Of a DNA stretch of 9,854 nucleotides, positions 1-7,321 are shown piece after piece. This DNA comes from Deltaproteobacteria bacterium (GTDB lineage: Bacteria; Desulfobacterota; UBA8473). The position numbers and the translations under genes were made by a program. Numbering within the stretch: position 1 is the first letter of the stretch; every line of letters starts with the position of its first letter. The stretch lies in NCBI GenBank assembly GCA_030623035.1, contig JAUXFK010000101.1, positions 1-9,854 on the forward strand, written 5' to 3'. The notes beneath the pieces are model-generated. The model was not told the DNA's origin. It saw nothing but the letters and a program-made list of their open reading frames with translations, and made no database searches.

Positions 1-138
1 ATTGGCAATCGATCTTTTTCTTTGATTTTATTAAATCCTTTAATTTCAATTGGTTAGTGCTCAGAGATATCTTTATAATCATTAAAAGTAAAGGGTAGCT
101 GCATTTTTTATAAGGGAATCATCCGTTAAATATTTCGC

Positions 139-167
139 TTGCCAATTCACTTATTAAAATCTATATT
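139..167 (+). promoter_or_regulatory. Candidate sigma-70 promoter for the MFS gene
   Basis: TTGCCA (139-144) matches the -35 consensus at 5 of 6 positions. It is followed after 17 bp by TATATT (162-167), which matches the -10 consensus at 5 of 6. Transcription would start near 174, giving a leader of roughly 97 nt before the TTG start at 271. The rest of 1-270 shows no open frame of note on either strand. The call rests on hexamer match and spacing only, in AT-rich DNA where chance matches are common. Confidence 0.42.
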
Positions 168-270
168 CTATTTCGTGTCGAACCGTAAATAGCCCTTTTG
201 CCCATTCATTTATTTTAGACTTAGGGTCAGGAAGAAAAACCCCTTAAAAAATCCGTAGAGGTATGAGACC

Positions 271-1554
271 TTGAGCTTTAAAAAATCAACCAGAACTGAA
301 CTTTTTTCCTGGCTGCTCTATGACTTTGCCAATACATCCTTTACGGTGATGGTCGTTACCTTTGTCTATTCTGTCTATTTTAGGGATATTGTTGGAAAAG
401 GGTTGGGAAATAAGGCTGATTTGTTATGGGGACTCAATGGATCGATATCCATGGTTATCGTTGCTCTTCTTTCTCCTTTTTTAGGTGCTATTGCCGACCA
501 TTTAAGAGCAAAAAAGAAGTTTTTGGTATGCTTTGCTCTAATATGTATCGTATTTGGGGGGCTGCTTTTTTTTGTAAAAGAAGGAATGATCATAGAAGGG
601 ATGATCCTATTTATAATTGCAAACATTGGATTTCAAGGAGGAAATGTCTTTTATAATTCCCTTCTGCCGGAGGTCTCCACCCAGGAGAATTACGGTAGAA
701 TATCTGGATATGGATGGGCATTTGGATACCTAGGGGCCATAGTTATAATCCTTATCTGTAAGCCTTTTCTATCTGGGGGGTTTGAAGAGGCAAACCTCTC
801 AAACGTAAGATTAACCTTCCTCATATCCGCCCTGTTTTACCTGTTTTTTTCTTTACCGATATTCTTCTTTTTTAAAGAGAGAGGGCAAGGGGGTAAGGGA
901 AGGGATGTCTCCTATATTGTAGTAGGATTTGGGCGATTAAGAGAGACCTTTAGAAATCTGAAACAGTTCAAAGAACTGGCAAAATATCTTTTATCATACT
1001 TTGTCTATATTGAGGGCGTTACTACAATTATATATTTTAGCACTATTTATGCCAAGGAAACCTTACACTTTAAGATATCGGAATTGATACTTTTCTATTT
1101 AATCGTTCAAACAACAGGCATACTTGGGTCTATCTTCTTTGGCTGGCTTGCAGATAAAATTTCCTCCAAAAAGACCATTGGTATAACGCTTTTCATATGG
1201 TGCCTGGTCGTAATTGGGGCCTATCTTGTAGAAGACAAAACCATTTTTTTTATTATCGGCATATTTTCAGGTATTGCAATCGGTTCAAGCCAATCTGTCA
1301 GTAGATCCATGATGGCACTTCTAACCCCCAAAGATAAAGAGGCTGAATTCTTTGGATTTTATGGGGTGAGCGGTAGACTCTCTGCTGCAATAGGCCCTCT
1401 TACTTTTGGTGTTGTTTCAGCCTGGCTGGACAGCCAGAGAATTGCAGTGCTTTTCACAATGTCCTTTTTTATTATCGGATTTGTCTTACTCCAAAGAGTT
1501 GACGAGGAAAAAGGAATAAGGGCTGCTAAATATTTTTCCCATCCAGCATCTTAA
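271..1554 (+). CDS. UMF1/Atg22-like major facilitator superfamily permease
   Basis: This 427-residue integral inner-membrane protein has about twelve hydrophobic segments and reads as an MFS transporter of the UMF1 (Vacuole effluxer Atg22-like) family. Visible family marks are LLYDFANTSF near residues 15-24, an MFS loop-2 type motif GAIADHLRAKKK (72-83), its second-half counterpart GWLADKISSKK (291-301), and NSLLPEVSTQENYGRISGYG (129-148), typical of UMF1 proteins. GSSQSVSRSMMALLTP (338-353) is a further conserved loop. The length fits the family, which usually has about 420-450 residues. The start must be TTG at 271: a TAG lies in frame at 256-258 and no ATG follows until residue 27. AGAGG at 257-261 gives a ribosome site with a 9-nt gap. 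Substrates of bacterial UMF1 proteins are mostly unknown, so none is assigned. The gene stands alone, and its terminator has been split by an inserted element. Confidence 0.9.
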   Translation: MSFKKSTRTELFSWLLYDFANTSFTVMVVTFVYSVYFRDIVGKGLGNKADLLWGLNGSISMVIVALLSPFLGAIADHLRAKKKFLVCFALICIVFGGLLFFVKEGMIIEGMILFIIANIGFQGGNVFYNSLLPEVSTQENYGRISGYGWAFGYLGAIVIILICKPFLSGGFEEANLSNVRLTFLISALFYLFFSLPIFFFFKERGQGGKGRDVSYIVVGFGRLRETFRNLKQFKELAKYLLSYFVYIEGVTTIIYFSTIYAKETLHFKISELILFYLIVQTTGILGSIFFGWLADKISSKKTIGITLFIWCLVVIGAYLVEDKTIFFIIGIFSGIAIGSSQSVSRSMMALLTPKDKEAEFFGFYGVSGRLSAAIGPLTFGVVSAWLDSQRIAVLFTMSFFIIGFVLLQRVDEEKGIRAAKYFSHPAS

Positions 1555-1567
1555 AGCCATAGGCTTT
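1553..1567 (+). terminator. Split intrinsic terminator of the MFS gene (hairpin part)
   Basis: AAAGCC (1553-1558), loop ATA and GGCTTT (1562-1567) form a perfect 6-bp stem that overlaps the TAA stop codon. In the present sequence it is followed by GTAAC and not by a T-tract. The T-tract sits 215 bp away, at 1780-1785, directly after the second copy of the 8-bp direct repeat. Joining the two halves gives stem, loop and six T residues followed by ATTAT, a classical rho-independent terminator. The terminator therefore seems to have been interrupted by the element at 1568-1774. Whether the present hairpin still terminates is unknown. Confidence 0.65.
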
Positions 1568-1774
1568 GTAACTACTCAGGTTGTCAGGTTCAAGGTTCAC
1601 AGTTCACGGTTGGGCGCATCCAGGGTGACATAGGGTTCACTCTGGACTTTCGTGTAAAACTGCCTGGCGTATTGCAAGATCCTGATAAACTCCGCATTCG
1701 TCTCGGAATCGAACCCTTTTTTATCAGTTTAACCTTGAACCGTGAACCCCGGAACTTTGAACCTGAGTAGTTAC
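1568..1774. mobile_element. 207-bp MITE-like inverted-repeat element with 8-bp target duplication
   Basis: The ends are perfect 15-bp inverted repeats: GTAACTACTCAGGTT at 1568-1582 and its reverse complement at 1760-1774. Inside them, imperfect repeats of GGTTCA / GGTTCAC units continue the symmetry on both sides. The element is flanked exactly by TAGGCTTT at 1560-1567 and 1775-1782, which reads as an 8-bp target-site duplication. An internal hairpin with 9-bp arms, including one G-T pair, lies at 1620-1628 and 1637-1645. There is no transposase, so movement would have to be driven in trans. The interior carries a coding-like minus-strand frame, listed separately. The transposase family cannot be named from this sequence. 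Confidence 0.8.
1597..1728 (-). pseudogene. Coding-like fragment inside the inverted-repeat element
   Basis: On the minus strand a frame runs stop to stop (TAA at 1729-1731, TGA at 1597-1599) through 43 sense codons filling most of the element. Its translation looks protein-like, with stretches such as GFDSETNAEFIRILQYARQF and YTKVQSEPYVTLDAP. It has no ATG and no ribosome binding site. It may be a piece of a gene caught between the inverted repeats, or a chance open frame. I do not recognise the parent protein. Confidence 0.3.
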
Positions 1775-2116
1775 TAGGCTTTTTTATTATATATTTAAGA
1801 CATGATAGAAGTGTATCGATGAGTTTGGATAAATGGTCAAATTTTCATAACTTCTCCCTGTATTGCTTGACATAAAACATTTATCTTGATAGTTTTGTTA
1901 ATGGTTTATATCGTATTTCTTAAGGTTTTTTCAAAGCTGAACCCAAAGACCTCGGATATTTTCAAGGATGTGCTCCTAAAAAGGCAACCTAACGGAATTA
2001 TTAAGCTAATACCTTTTTAATCATTGACAGTGATATTGATTAGAATGTTTTATCGATAATAACGGCATCTTTTTTTGACAGCAATTTAGTTAAACCTATT
2101 ACATAAGGTAAAGAAA
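1775..2116. other. AT-rich non-coding gap before the LysM gene
   Basis: No convincing gene is visible in these 342 bp. The stretch opens with the displaced second copy of TAGGCTTT and the T-tract of the split terminator. It contains three exact TTGACA hexamers, at 1867-1872, 2024-2029 and 2075-2080. The longest plus frame from an ATG (1901-2020, 39 codons) has no ribosome binding site and is not called. Confidence 0.6.
2024..2053 (+). promoter_or_regulatory. Possible promoter of the LysM protein gene
   Basis: TTGACA at 2024-2029 is an exact -35 hexamer. After 18 bp comes TTTTAT (2048-2053), a 4-of-6 match to the -10. This would give a leader of roughly 55-60 nt. A second exact TTGACA at 2075-2080 pairs with TATTAC at 2097-2102, but that start point would fall on the ribosome binding site, so it is less likely. 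The -10 is weak and the assignment is tentative. Confidence 0.3.
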
Positions 2117-3907
2117 ATGAAAAATAAGATACTCTTTATGTCTTTATTTTTTGGTATATTTTGCATCCTTTTATTCTATAAAGAAGAAGCAAATGCCCGA
2201 AAAGACCAACTGGCCATATCCCTTACAAAAACCATTTATGTAAAAAAGTATAAAGATCAAAATATATACTACGAGCTATACACCATAAAAAAAGGAGAAT
2301 GGTTATGGAAAATATTTAGGGATAAATACAAAATTCCACCAGAACAAATGTCAAGAATCTTTAGCGCATTAAAAAGGTTAAACCCTGGCATTAAGAACAC
2401 GGATATGGTTCACCCCGGGCAAAAGATACTGTTCCCACTTATAGAAGAGATGAAAAAATCTCATATTACACCTTCTTCCTTGCCGCCATCTTTTACTTTT
2501 GAGGAATATACCGTAAAGCAAGGACAGAATCTTTCAACGATATTAATGAAAGATTATAATGTGCCCAAATCTCAAATTTATAATCAGTATTTAAAACTAT
2601 TCTGTGGTTTAAACCCTGATATTAATGACCCTGATTTAATTTATGCCAATCAAAAGGTATATATCCCTGTATATAAAACTACCTCAAAAGAAGAACGTAA
2701 GCTAGCAAAGAGAAAGGTCAAAAAGGCTTTAATTACAAAGAAAATTGATGAAAAAAAAGGCCCAACTGCTTTTGAAGGGACAAAATGGGAGAAGGGTTCA
2801 GTAAAAGCGGAAAGGAAAATACCGATCATTGCCGAATATAATCCAAACACAGTTAAGGATACCATCGGAACATTTTTTAAGGATATTGGAGGCGGTTATG
2901 TCAATAGAGGTAATTATTATATTCCAATTGCCGGAGGGGGGGAGTTAACCTTAGACACTGGAACTTTCCCTGTTGTAGAAATGAAAAGTGGGAAGAAGGT
3001 AATCATAGATTTTGATGATGAGTTGCCTGCAAGCATGGAGGAGCTGATAGAATCGAACTGGGAAAAGTACAAGATTATTAATATAAAAAGAGAGGACACG
3101 ATAGAGTCTATGCTTTCCAGGATTGTTCCCCAATTGGGGCCTTATTCTATGATAAAAGGGGACAACCCCATAGAATTAAAGGACAAAATAACAGCAAAGA
3201 TTTGGGCGGACTGGGTTATTACTAAAAAGCAGTCCGGTACCCAAAAAGATAGAATATTTGCTGTTAACTTCATTGGAAAAGGTGAAAAAGGGACTCCACC
3301 GGCAGTTAAAAATTATATTGAATCGCGCGGGGTGAGGGTTATTGATCTCTCTTTTGCTGAAGATAATAAACAAATAGGAAACCAAGAGAAAGGTACAACC
3401 CGTTTTGAAAAAGAGGTTGATTCCCTTTATTCTTCAACGAACAAAGACCTGATCTGTAGTCTTTTGAGCTTAATCAATCAGCCGTTTTCTAAAGATGTAA
3501 AGGTTCCCCTCCAAAAGACTGATAGCAGCAGTTTTAAAATGGGAGTTACAGCGGATATATCCATGGAAAAAGGAGATGATAGTTGCCTTATCAGCCTTCA
3601 GGGCTTATCGGATAACCTGTTAAAAATTCTACATGAAAACGGGTTTAAGGTTCTGAATATACAAAATGATGAAGCCTCCGAGTCAGTAATCGCTAAGGTA
3701 TTGGATTTCTTAGGTTTTCGATTCTCCTCTTCAGTATTTGAGTTTGATACTGCCAAGAAAGGGGATCCTCAAAATATTAAGCTCATAATTCCTGGTTTCT
3801 TAATCGAGTATGACGATCCTTTAAAAATCCTTCTAACAAAAGCCACCTTAGACAAAAGTCTCAACTATTTTTTACAAGAAAAAGGGATAAAGGCAATTAG
3901 ATATTAA
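2117..3907 (+). CDS. Secreted protein with two LysM domains and an unrecognised C-terminal region
   Basis: This 596-residue protein begins with a signal peptide: basic MKNK, a hydrophobic run at 5-20, and a likely signal peptidase I site after Ala-Asn-Ala (25-27). It should therefore be exported to the periplasm or cell surface. Two LysM modules follow. The first, near 54-109, has YTIKKGEWLWKI, LNPGIKNTDMVHPGQKI and FP. The second, near 130-186, has YTVKQGQNLSTI, LNPDINDPDLIYANQKV and IP. LysM domains bind GlcNAc-containing glycans such as peptidoglycan. A Lys-rich linker at 190-235 leads to about 360 residues that I do not recognise. Within it, a short motif of the form hydrophobic-x-x-x-G-hydrophobic-x-hydrophobic-hydrophobic recurs near 398-410, 502-514 and 583-595. 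No catalytic motif of a hydrolase, amidase or LD-transpeptidase is visible. ATG at 2117 has AAGGT at 2105-2109 as a modest ribosome site. The gene stands alone and converges on dxs. Confidence 0.82.
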   Translation: MKNKILFMSLFFGIFCILLFYKEEANARKDQLAISLTKTIYVKKYKDQNIYYELYTIKKGEWLWKIFRDKYKIPPEQMSRIFSALKRLNPGIKNTDMVHPGQKILFPLIEEMKKSHITPSSLPPSFTFEEYTVKQGQNLSTILMKDYNVPKSQIYNQYLKLFCGLNPDINDPDLIYANQKVYIPVYKTTSKEERKLAKRKVKKALITKKIDEKKGPTAFEGTKWEKGSVKAERKIPIIAEYNPNTVKDTIGTFFKDIGGGYVNRGNYYIPIAGGGELTLDTGTFPVVEMKSGKKVIIDFDDELPASMEELIESNWEKYKIINIKREDTIESMLSRIVPQLGPYSMIKGDNPIELKDKITAKIWADWVITKKQSGTQKDRIFAVNFIGKGEKGTPPAVKNYIESRGVRVIDLSFAEDNKQIGNQEKGTTRFEKEVDSLYSSTNKDLICSLLSLINQPFSKDVKVPLQKTDSSSFKMGVTADISMEKGDDSCLISLQGLSDNLLKILHENGFKVLNIQNDEASESVIAKVLDFLGFRFSSSVFEFDTAKKGDPQNIKLIIPGFLIEYDDPLKILLTKATLDKSLNYFLQEKGIKAIRY

Positions 3908-3918
3908 TAAAAATATCT

Positions 3919-5793
3919 TTAATCCAACAGTTCTTTAACTGCTTTAATAATACCCTTTTCATTTAGGCCATATTTACTTCTAAGCGTATTTTGGGAACCA
4001 TGTTGCACAAACTTATCGGGTATGCCCATACGTTTTACTTTCAAATTGAATAGGGCGTGTTTCTCAAAAAGCTCTAAAATCGCACTGCCAAAACCACCAT
4101 CAAGGACATTCTCCTCTATAGTGATCACCTTCTTGATCTCCCTTGATAGAGAAACGATTAATTCCTCGTCCAGAGGTTTTACAAAACGGGCGTTGATTAG
4201 AGCCACCTCTATATTCTCTTCTCTCAGCCGTTTGACGGCTTCTAGAGCGGGATACACCATTGCCCCTATTGCAATTATCAGGATATCTTTTCCCTCCTCA
4301 ATGATTTCAGCTTTACCGATTTTCAGAGGTTTCGGCTCTGAGTCCAGTTTTACACCATATCCATCCCCCCTGGGATATCTAATGGAGACGGGTCTTCCAC
4401 AATCGACGGCTGTTTTCAGCATATGCTGGAGTTCGTTTTCGTCTTTTGGGGCCATAACGATAATATTGGGTATATGTCGAAGATAAGAATAGTCAAATAA
4501 ACCATGATGGGTAGGCCCATCTTCCCCTACAATTCCACCTCGGTCAAGGACTAAGATCACCGGCAATTCCTGAAGACATACATCGCTGACAATTTGATCA
4601 TATGCCCTTTGCAGGAATGTGGAATAGATGGCTACTATGGGAATAAAGCCATTGGTTACCATGCCTGCAGCAAAAGTAATCGCGTGTTGTTCAGCTATTC
4701 CTACATCAAAAAATCTTTCAGGAAATTCTAAAGAAAATTTATAAAGTCCGGTCCCATGGCACATGCCGGCTGTAATCCCTACTATTTTCTCGTTCATATT
4801 TCCAAGTTTAATCATAGTTTCGGAAAAGACTTCCGTATAACTGATGGGATTTCCCTTCTCTAAAAAAGGTTTGCCAGTCTCTATATCAAACGAACCAACA
4901 CCATGGAAATGTATCGGATCTTTTTCTGCCGGGGCATAACCCTTCCCTTTGGTTGTTAATACATGAACTAAAACAGGTCCTTTTAGGTTTTTAACATTCC
5001 TGATGTTTTTAATCAGATGATCGAGTCGATGTCCATTAATAGGCCCTACATACTTAAACCCCAACTCTTCAAAGAGTAACCCTGGAACTATAAAACCTTT
5101 AAAGCTTTCCTCGACCTTTCTTACAACCTTTAACATCCATCCTCCAACGCCCGGAATCCTTTTTAGTGAACTCCTTATCCCGGTTCGAAGCCTGGTTGAC
5201 CGTTGACTGGTCATCAGACGATTGAGATAGGATGAGAGGGCACCCACATTGAGGGAGATGGACATTTCATTATCATTGAGGACAACGATCATGTCCTTCT
5301 CTCGATGCCCGGCATAGTTAAACCCCTCAAAAGCCAATCCGGAAGCTATAGAACCGTCACCAATTACAGCAATAACTCTGTTTCTTTCACCCTTCAGGCA
5401 TCTAGCTTCTGCCATCCCCAATGCCGCCGAGATTGAGGTGCCGCTATGGCCAACACTAAAAACATCGTATGGGCTTTCTCCCCTTTTGGGAAAACCGCTA
5501 ATACCCCCTTCCTGTCGTAAAGTATGAAACCTGTCTTTTCTGCCTGTCAATATCTTATGGGCATAGGCCTGGTGCCCAACATCCCATATGAGTTTATCAT
5601 CAGGGGTATCAAACACATAATGGAGAGCAATGGTCAACTCAACGGTACCGAGGCTTGAAGCAAGGTGACCGCCATTCTTTGAAACAACACGAATAATCTC
5701 CTGACGAATCTCATTTCCAAGTTCTACAAGTTCAGTTGTGCTAAAGGATCGAATATCCGCCGGCATATTCACTTTATCGAGTAATCGAGTCAT
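3919..5793 (-). CDS. dxs: 1-deoxy-D-xylulose-5-phosphate synthase
   Basis: This 624-residue cytoplasmic, thiamine-diphosphate- and Mg-dependent enzyme condenses pyruvate with glyceraldehyde 3-phosphate to DXP, the first step of the MEP isoprenoid pathway. DXP also feeds thiamine and pyridoxal synthesis. The N-terminal TPP domain shows GGHLASSLG with His43, GHQAYAHK (73-80), SVGHSGTSISAALGMA (113-128) and the TPP motif from GDG (145-147) to NDN (173-175). The pyrimidine-binding domain shows GIAEQHA with Glu368, followed by LDRGGIVGEDGPTHHG (416-431). The transketolase C-terminal domain holds RYPRG (472-476) and EENVLDGGFGSA (560-571). The length is normal for the family. The start MTRLLDKVNMPAD matches the usual DXS beginning (LLDKI.SPADL), although no strong ribosome site precedes it. 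It begins 21 bp after the ispA stop and is probably translated from the same transcript. Its end lies 11 bp from the end of the convergent LysM gene. Confidence 0.97.
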   Translation of the reverse strand: MTRLLDKVNMPADIRSFSTTELVELGNEIRQEIIRVVSKNGGHLASSLGTVELTIALHYVFDTPDDKLIWDVGHQAYAHKILTGRKDRFHTLRQEGGISGFPKRGESPYDVFSVGHSGTSISAALGMAEARCLKGERNRVIAVIGDGSIASGLAFEGFNYAGHREKDMIVVLNDNEMSISLNVGALSSYLNRLMTSQRSTRLRTGIRSSLKRIPGVGGWMLKVVRKVEESFKGFIVPGLLFEELGFKYVGPINGHRLDHLIKNIRNVKNLKGPVLVHVLTTKGKGYAPAEKDPIHFHGVGSFDIETGKPFLEKGNPISYTEVFSETMIKLGNMNEKIVGITAGMCHGTGLYKFSLEFPERFFDVGIAEQHAITFAAGMVTNGFIPIVAIYSTFLQRAYDQIVSDVCLQELPVILVLDRGGIVGEDGPTHHGLFDYSYLRHIPNIIVMAPKDENELQHMLKTAVDCGRPVSIRYPRGDGYGVKLDSEPKPLKIGKAEIIEEGKDILIIAIGAMVYPALEAVKRLREENIEVALINARFVKPLDEELIVSLSREIKKVITIEENVLDGGFGSAILELFEKHALFNLKVKRMGIPDKFVQHGSQNTLRSKYGLNEKGIIKAVKELLD

Positions 5794-5814
5794 AATTAAA
5801 AGACACTTCTTTTT

Positions 5815-6705
5815 TTACTTTTTTCGAGCCTCAATATATCTTGCAATCATCCTCAAGGGCTCTGCTTTATCATCAAACTTTTCTAGAAAACCAATCGCCT
5901 TATCGATCAGCAAATTGGCACTCCTTCTTGAATCATCAATACCCAGGACTCCAGGATAGGTTGCTTTCCCTTTTTTTGCATCACTTCCCACACTCTTGCC
6001 TAACTCTGCCTTATCGCCCTCGACATTTAAAATATCATCAATAATCTGAAAGGCTAAACCTATTGCCTTTCCATATTCGGACAACAATTCAATTTCCTCT
6101 TCTGTCCCTCCTCCCAGTTTGACTCCGGTCATAACAGAAGCCCTTATAATGTGTCCAGTCTTATGGGTATGGATATACTCAATATCGGGAAGGAACACTT
6201 CCTTCCCTTCCGACTCCAGATCTACTATCTGCCCGCCAATCATTCCACATACCCCGGCAGCATAGGCTATATCATTGATTACATCTAAAACGACGGGGGT
6301 ATTCAGTTTAAAGATGGTTTTTGAATCCGTCATTAATCGAAATGCCTCTGTTAGTAAAGCGTCACCTGCTAGTATTGCAGCAGCCTCTCCAAAGACTCTA
6401 TGATTGGTAAGGTTCCCTCTCCTGTAATCATCATTGTCCATGGCCGGTAAGTCATCATGTATGAGTGAATATGTATGAATCAATTCAATTGCACATGCAA
6501 AAGGGAGCACAGAATCTGAATCCCCATCGACCAATTCACAAGAGGCAATCGTTAATATGGGTCTTAACCTTTTTCCTCCGCCCAGGAGGCTGTACCTCAT
6601 CGCCTTATGTATTGTTGAAGCATATCCATTCGGTGATGGTAAATATATATCCAATGCTTCGTCTATCAATTCCTTCTTTTTTTGGAGATAAATACTTAAG
6701 TCCAA
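5815..6705 (-). CDS. ispA: Type II (2E,6E)-farnesyl diphosphate synthase / short-chain polyprenyl synthase
   Basis: This 296-residue cytoplasmic prenyltransferase adds IPP to DMAPP and GPP to give farnesyl diphosphate, the precursor of quinone side chains and undecaprenyl phosphate. Visible marks are GGGKRLRP (42-49, diphosphate binding), the first aspartate-rich motif DDLPAMD (84-90) with the two-residue insertion of bacterial type II FPP synthases, GGQIVDLE (157-164), and the second aspartate-rich region IIDDILNVEGD (221-231), followed by GKSVGSDAKKGKATYP. Tyr79, at position -5 before the first motif, suits a C15 product, but geranylgeranyl synthase activity cannot be excluded. The final Asp of the second DDxxD motif is Asn227 here; I believe this variant also occurs in other bacterial IspA proteins. 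The start is TTG at 6705, supported by GAGGG six bases upstream and by the usual N-terminal length. It lies between xseB and dxs. Confidence 0.94.
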   Translation of the reverse strand: MDLSIYLQKKKELIDEALDIYLPSPNGYASTIHKAMRYSLLGGGKRLRPILTIASCELVDGDSDSVLPFACAIELIHTYSLIHDDLPAMDNDDYRRGNLTNHRVFGEAAAILAGDALLTEAFRLMTDSKTIFKLNTPVVLDVINDIAYAAGVCGMIGGQIVDLESEGKEVFLPDIEYIHTHKTGHIIRASVMTGVKLGGGTEEEIELLSEYGKAIGLAFQIIDDILNVEGDKAELGKSVGSDAKKGKATYPGVLGIDDSRRSANLLIDKAIGFLEKFDDKAEPLRMIARYIEARKK

Positions 6706-6766
6706 TGGAATCCCTCTTTAATTCAATCACCCTGAAAAATGATTTTTTTTTGGAGCAGCGATTAGC

Positions 6767-6864
6767 AAAACTTTTGAGGCACCCGCCTGGCTCCCTCTTT
6801 TCTCAAGATAAACCCAGCGGAAATTCAGATTTCTCAAGTGTTTGGAACCCGTTTGGCGAGTTTT
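6767..6864. repeat. 98-bp repeat-bearing non-coding segment between xseB and ispA
   Basis: The 277-bp gap 6706-6982 holds no convincing gene. Its centre is bounded by AAAACT (6767-6772) and the inverse AGTTTT (6859-6864). Within it are two direct repeat pairs: GGCACCCGCCTGGC (6778-6791) with GGAACCCGTTTGGC (6844-6857), matching at 11 of 14 positions, and TTTCTCAAG at 6798-6806 and 6830-6838. The arrangement suggests a small dispersed repeat or a decayed element. It could also be a structured RNA leader for ispA. I do not recognise a known riboswitch in it. Confidence 0.35.
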
Positions 6865-6982
6865 TAAAAATGTATGGATCGCGTCTTAGATAGGTTAAAG
6901 TTGAGTTCAGATTTTTATCCTCAAAATATGCGAATATAACGAAAGGGGAGCATTTTCATCTGCTCAAGCCATGTCTTTGAAC

Positions 6983-7219
6983 CTATCCCTCTTCTTCTTT
7001 TACATCGAAAGGTTGAGGTTTTAGTATGCCTTCTTTATCCTTCATTAGAATCTCAACCTTTTTCTCAGCCTCATCTAGTTTCTTTGCACAGAATCTGGAA
7101 AGTTTCACCCCCTTCTCAAAGAGTTTAAGGGACTCTTCAAGGGGGATATCACCGTGTTCAAGCCGCTGTACAATTGATTCAAGCTCCTTCAAAGCATCCT
7201 CATACTTCTTTTCAGGCAT
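6983..7219 (-). CDS. xseB: Exodeoxyribonuclease VII small subunit
   Basis: This 78-residue cytoplasmic protein is the helical small subunit that binds XseA to form exonuclease VII, which degrades single-stranded DNA to oligonucleotides. The family pattern is clear: YEDALKELESIVQRLEHGD (6-24), then IPLEESLKLFEKGVKLSRFC (25-44), then KKLDEAEKKVEIL, with a charged, acidic tail. The length is typical at 60-85 residues. ATG at 7219 has GAGGA about seven bases upstream. The partner xseA, often next to xseB, is not upstream here; the preceding gene encodes a LUD-domain protein instead. The order xseB-ispA-dxs is a common bacterial arrangement and the three probably share one transcript. Confidence 0.95.
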   Translation of the reverse strand: MPEKKYEDALKELESIVQRLEHGDIPLEESLKLFEKGVKLSRFCAKKLDEAEKKVEILMKDKEGILKPQPFDVKEEEG

Positions 7220-7277
7220 ATAATTCCTCGATTGTATAGATTAATGCTGATATTATGGGAAAGAGCCATTTTTTGAT

Positions 7278-7307
7278 ATTATATATACAGGGCTTATACA
7301 CAGTCAA
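7278..7307 (-). promoter_or_regulatory. Sigma-70-type promoter of the xseB-ispA-dxs operon
   Basis: Read on the minus strand, TTGACT (7307-7302) is followed after 18 bp by a perfect TATAAT (7283-7278). The -35 matches consensus at 5 of 6 positions. Transcription would start near 7271, leaving a leader of about 50 nt before the xseB ATG at 7219. The site lies in the 102-bp gap after the LUD gene, which suggests that the three-gene operon can be transcribed independently of that gene. Confidence 0.7.
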
Positions 7308-7321
7308 GCATTTACTCAAAC

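Noticed and set aside
1..146. Inverted octamers ATTGGCAA (1-8) and TTGCCAAT (139-146)
   Set aside because: An 8-bp inverted pair 130 bp apart at the window edge is compatible with chance, and no flanking duplication can be tested.
1707..1722. tRNA-like T-loop string GGTTCGATTCC on the minus strand inside the inserted element
   Set aside because: The flanking bases do not form a five-pair T-stem, and no acceptor, D or anticodon arm can be found around it.
1901..2020. 39-codon plus-strand ORF before the LysM gene
   Set aside because: No ribosome binding site precedes it and its composition is what AT-rich non-coding DNA would give.
4022..4486. 154-codon plus-strand ORF within dxs
   Set aside because: It is fully antisense to a conserved part of dxs and its translation resembles no family.
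6465..6893. 142-codon plus-strand ORF opposite ispA and the xseB-ispA gap
   Set aside because: More than half is antisense to well-supported ispA, there is no ribosome site, and the rest lies over the short repeats of the gap.
6948..6965. GAGCA/TGCTC hairpin after xseB as a terminator
   Set aside because: The stem is only five pairs and is followed on the minus strand by CCCTTTCG, not a T-tract.
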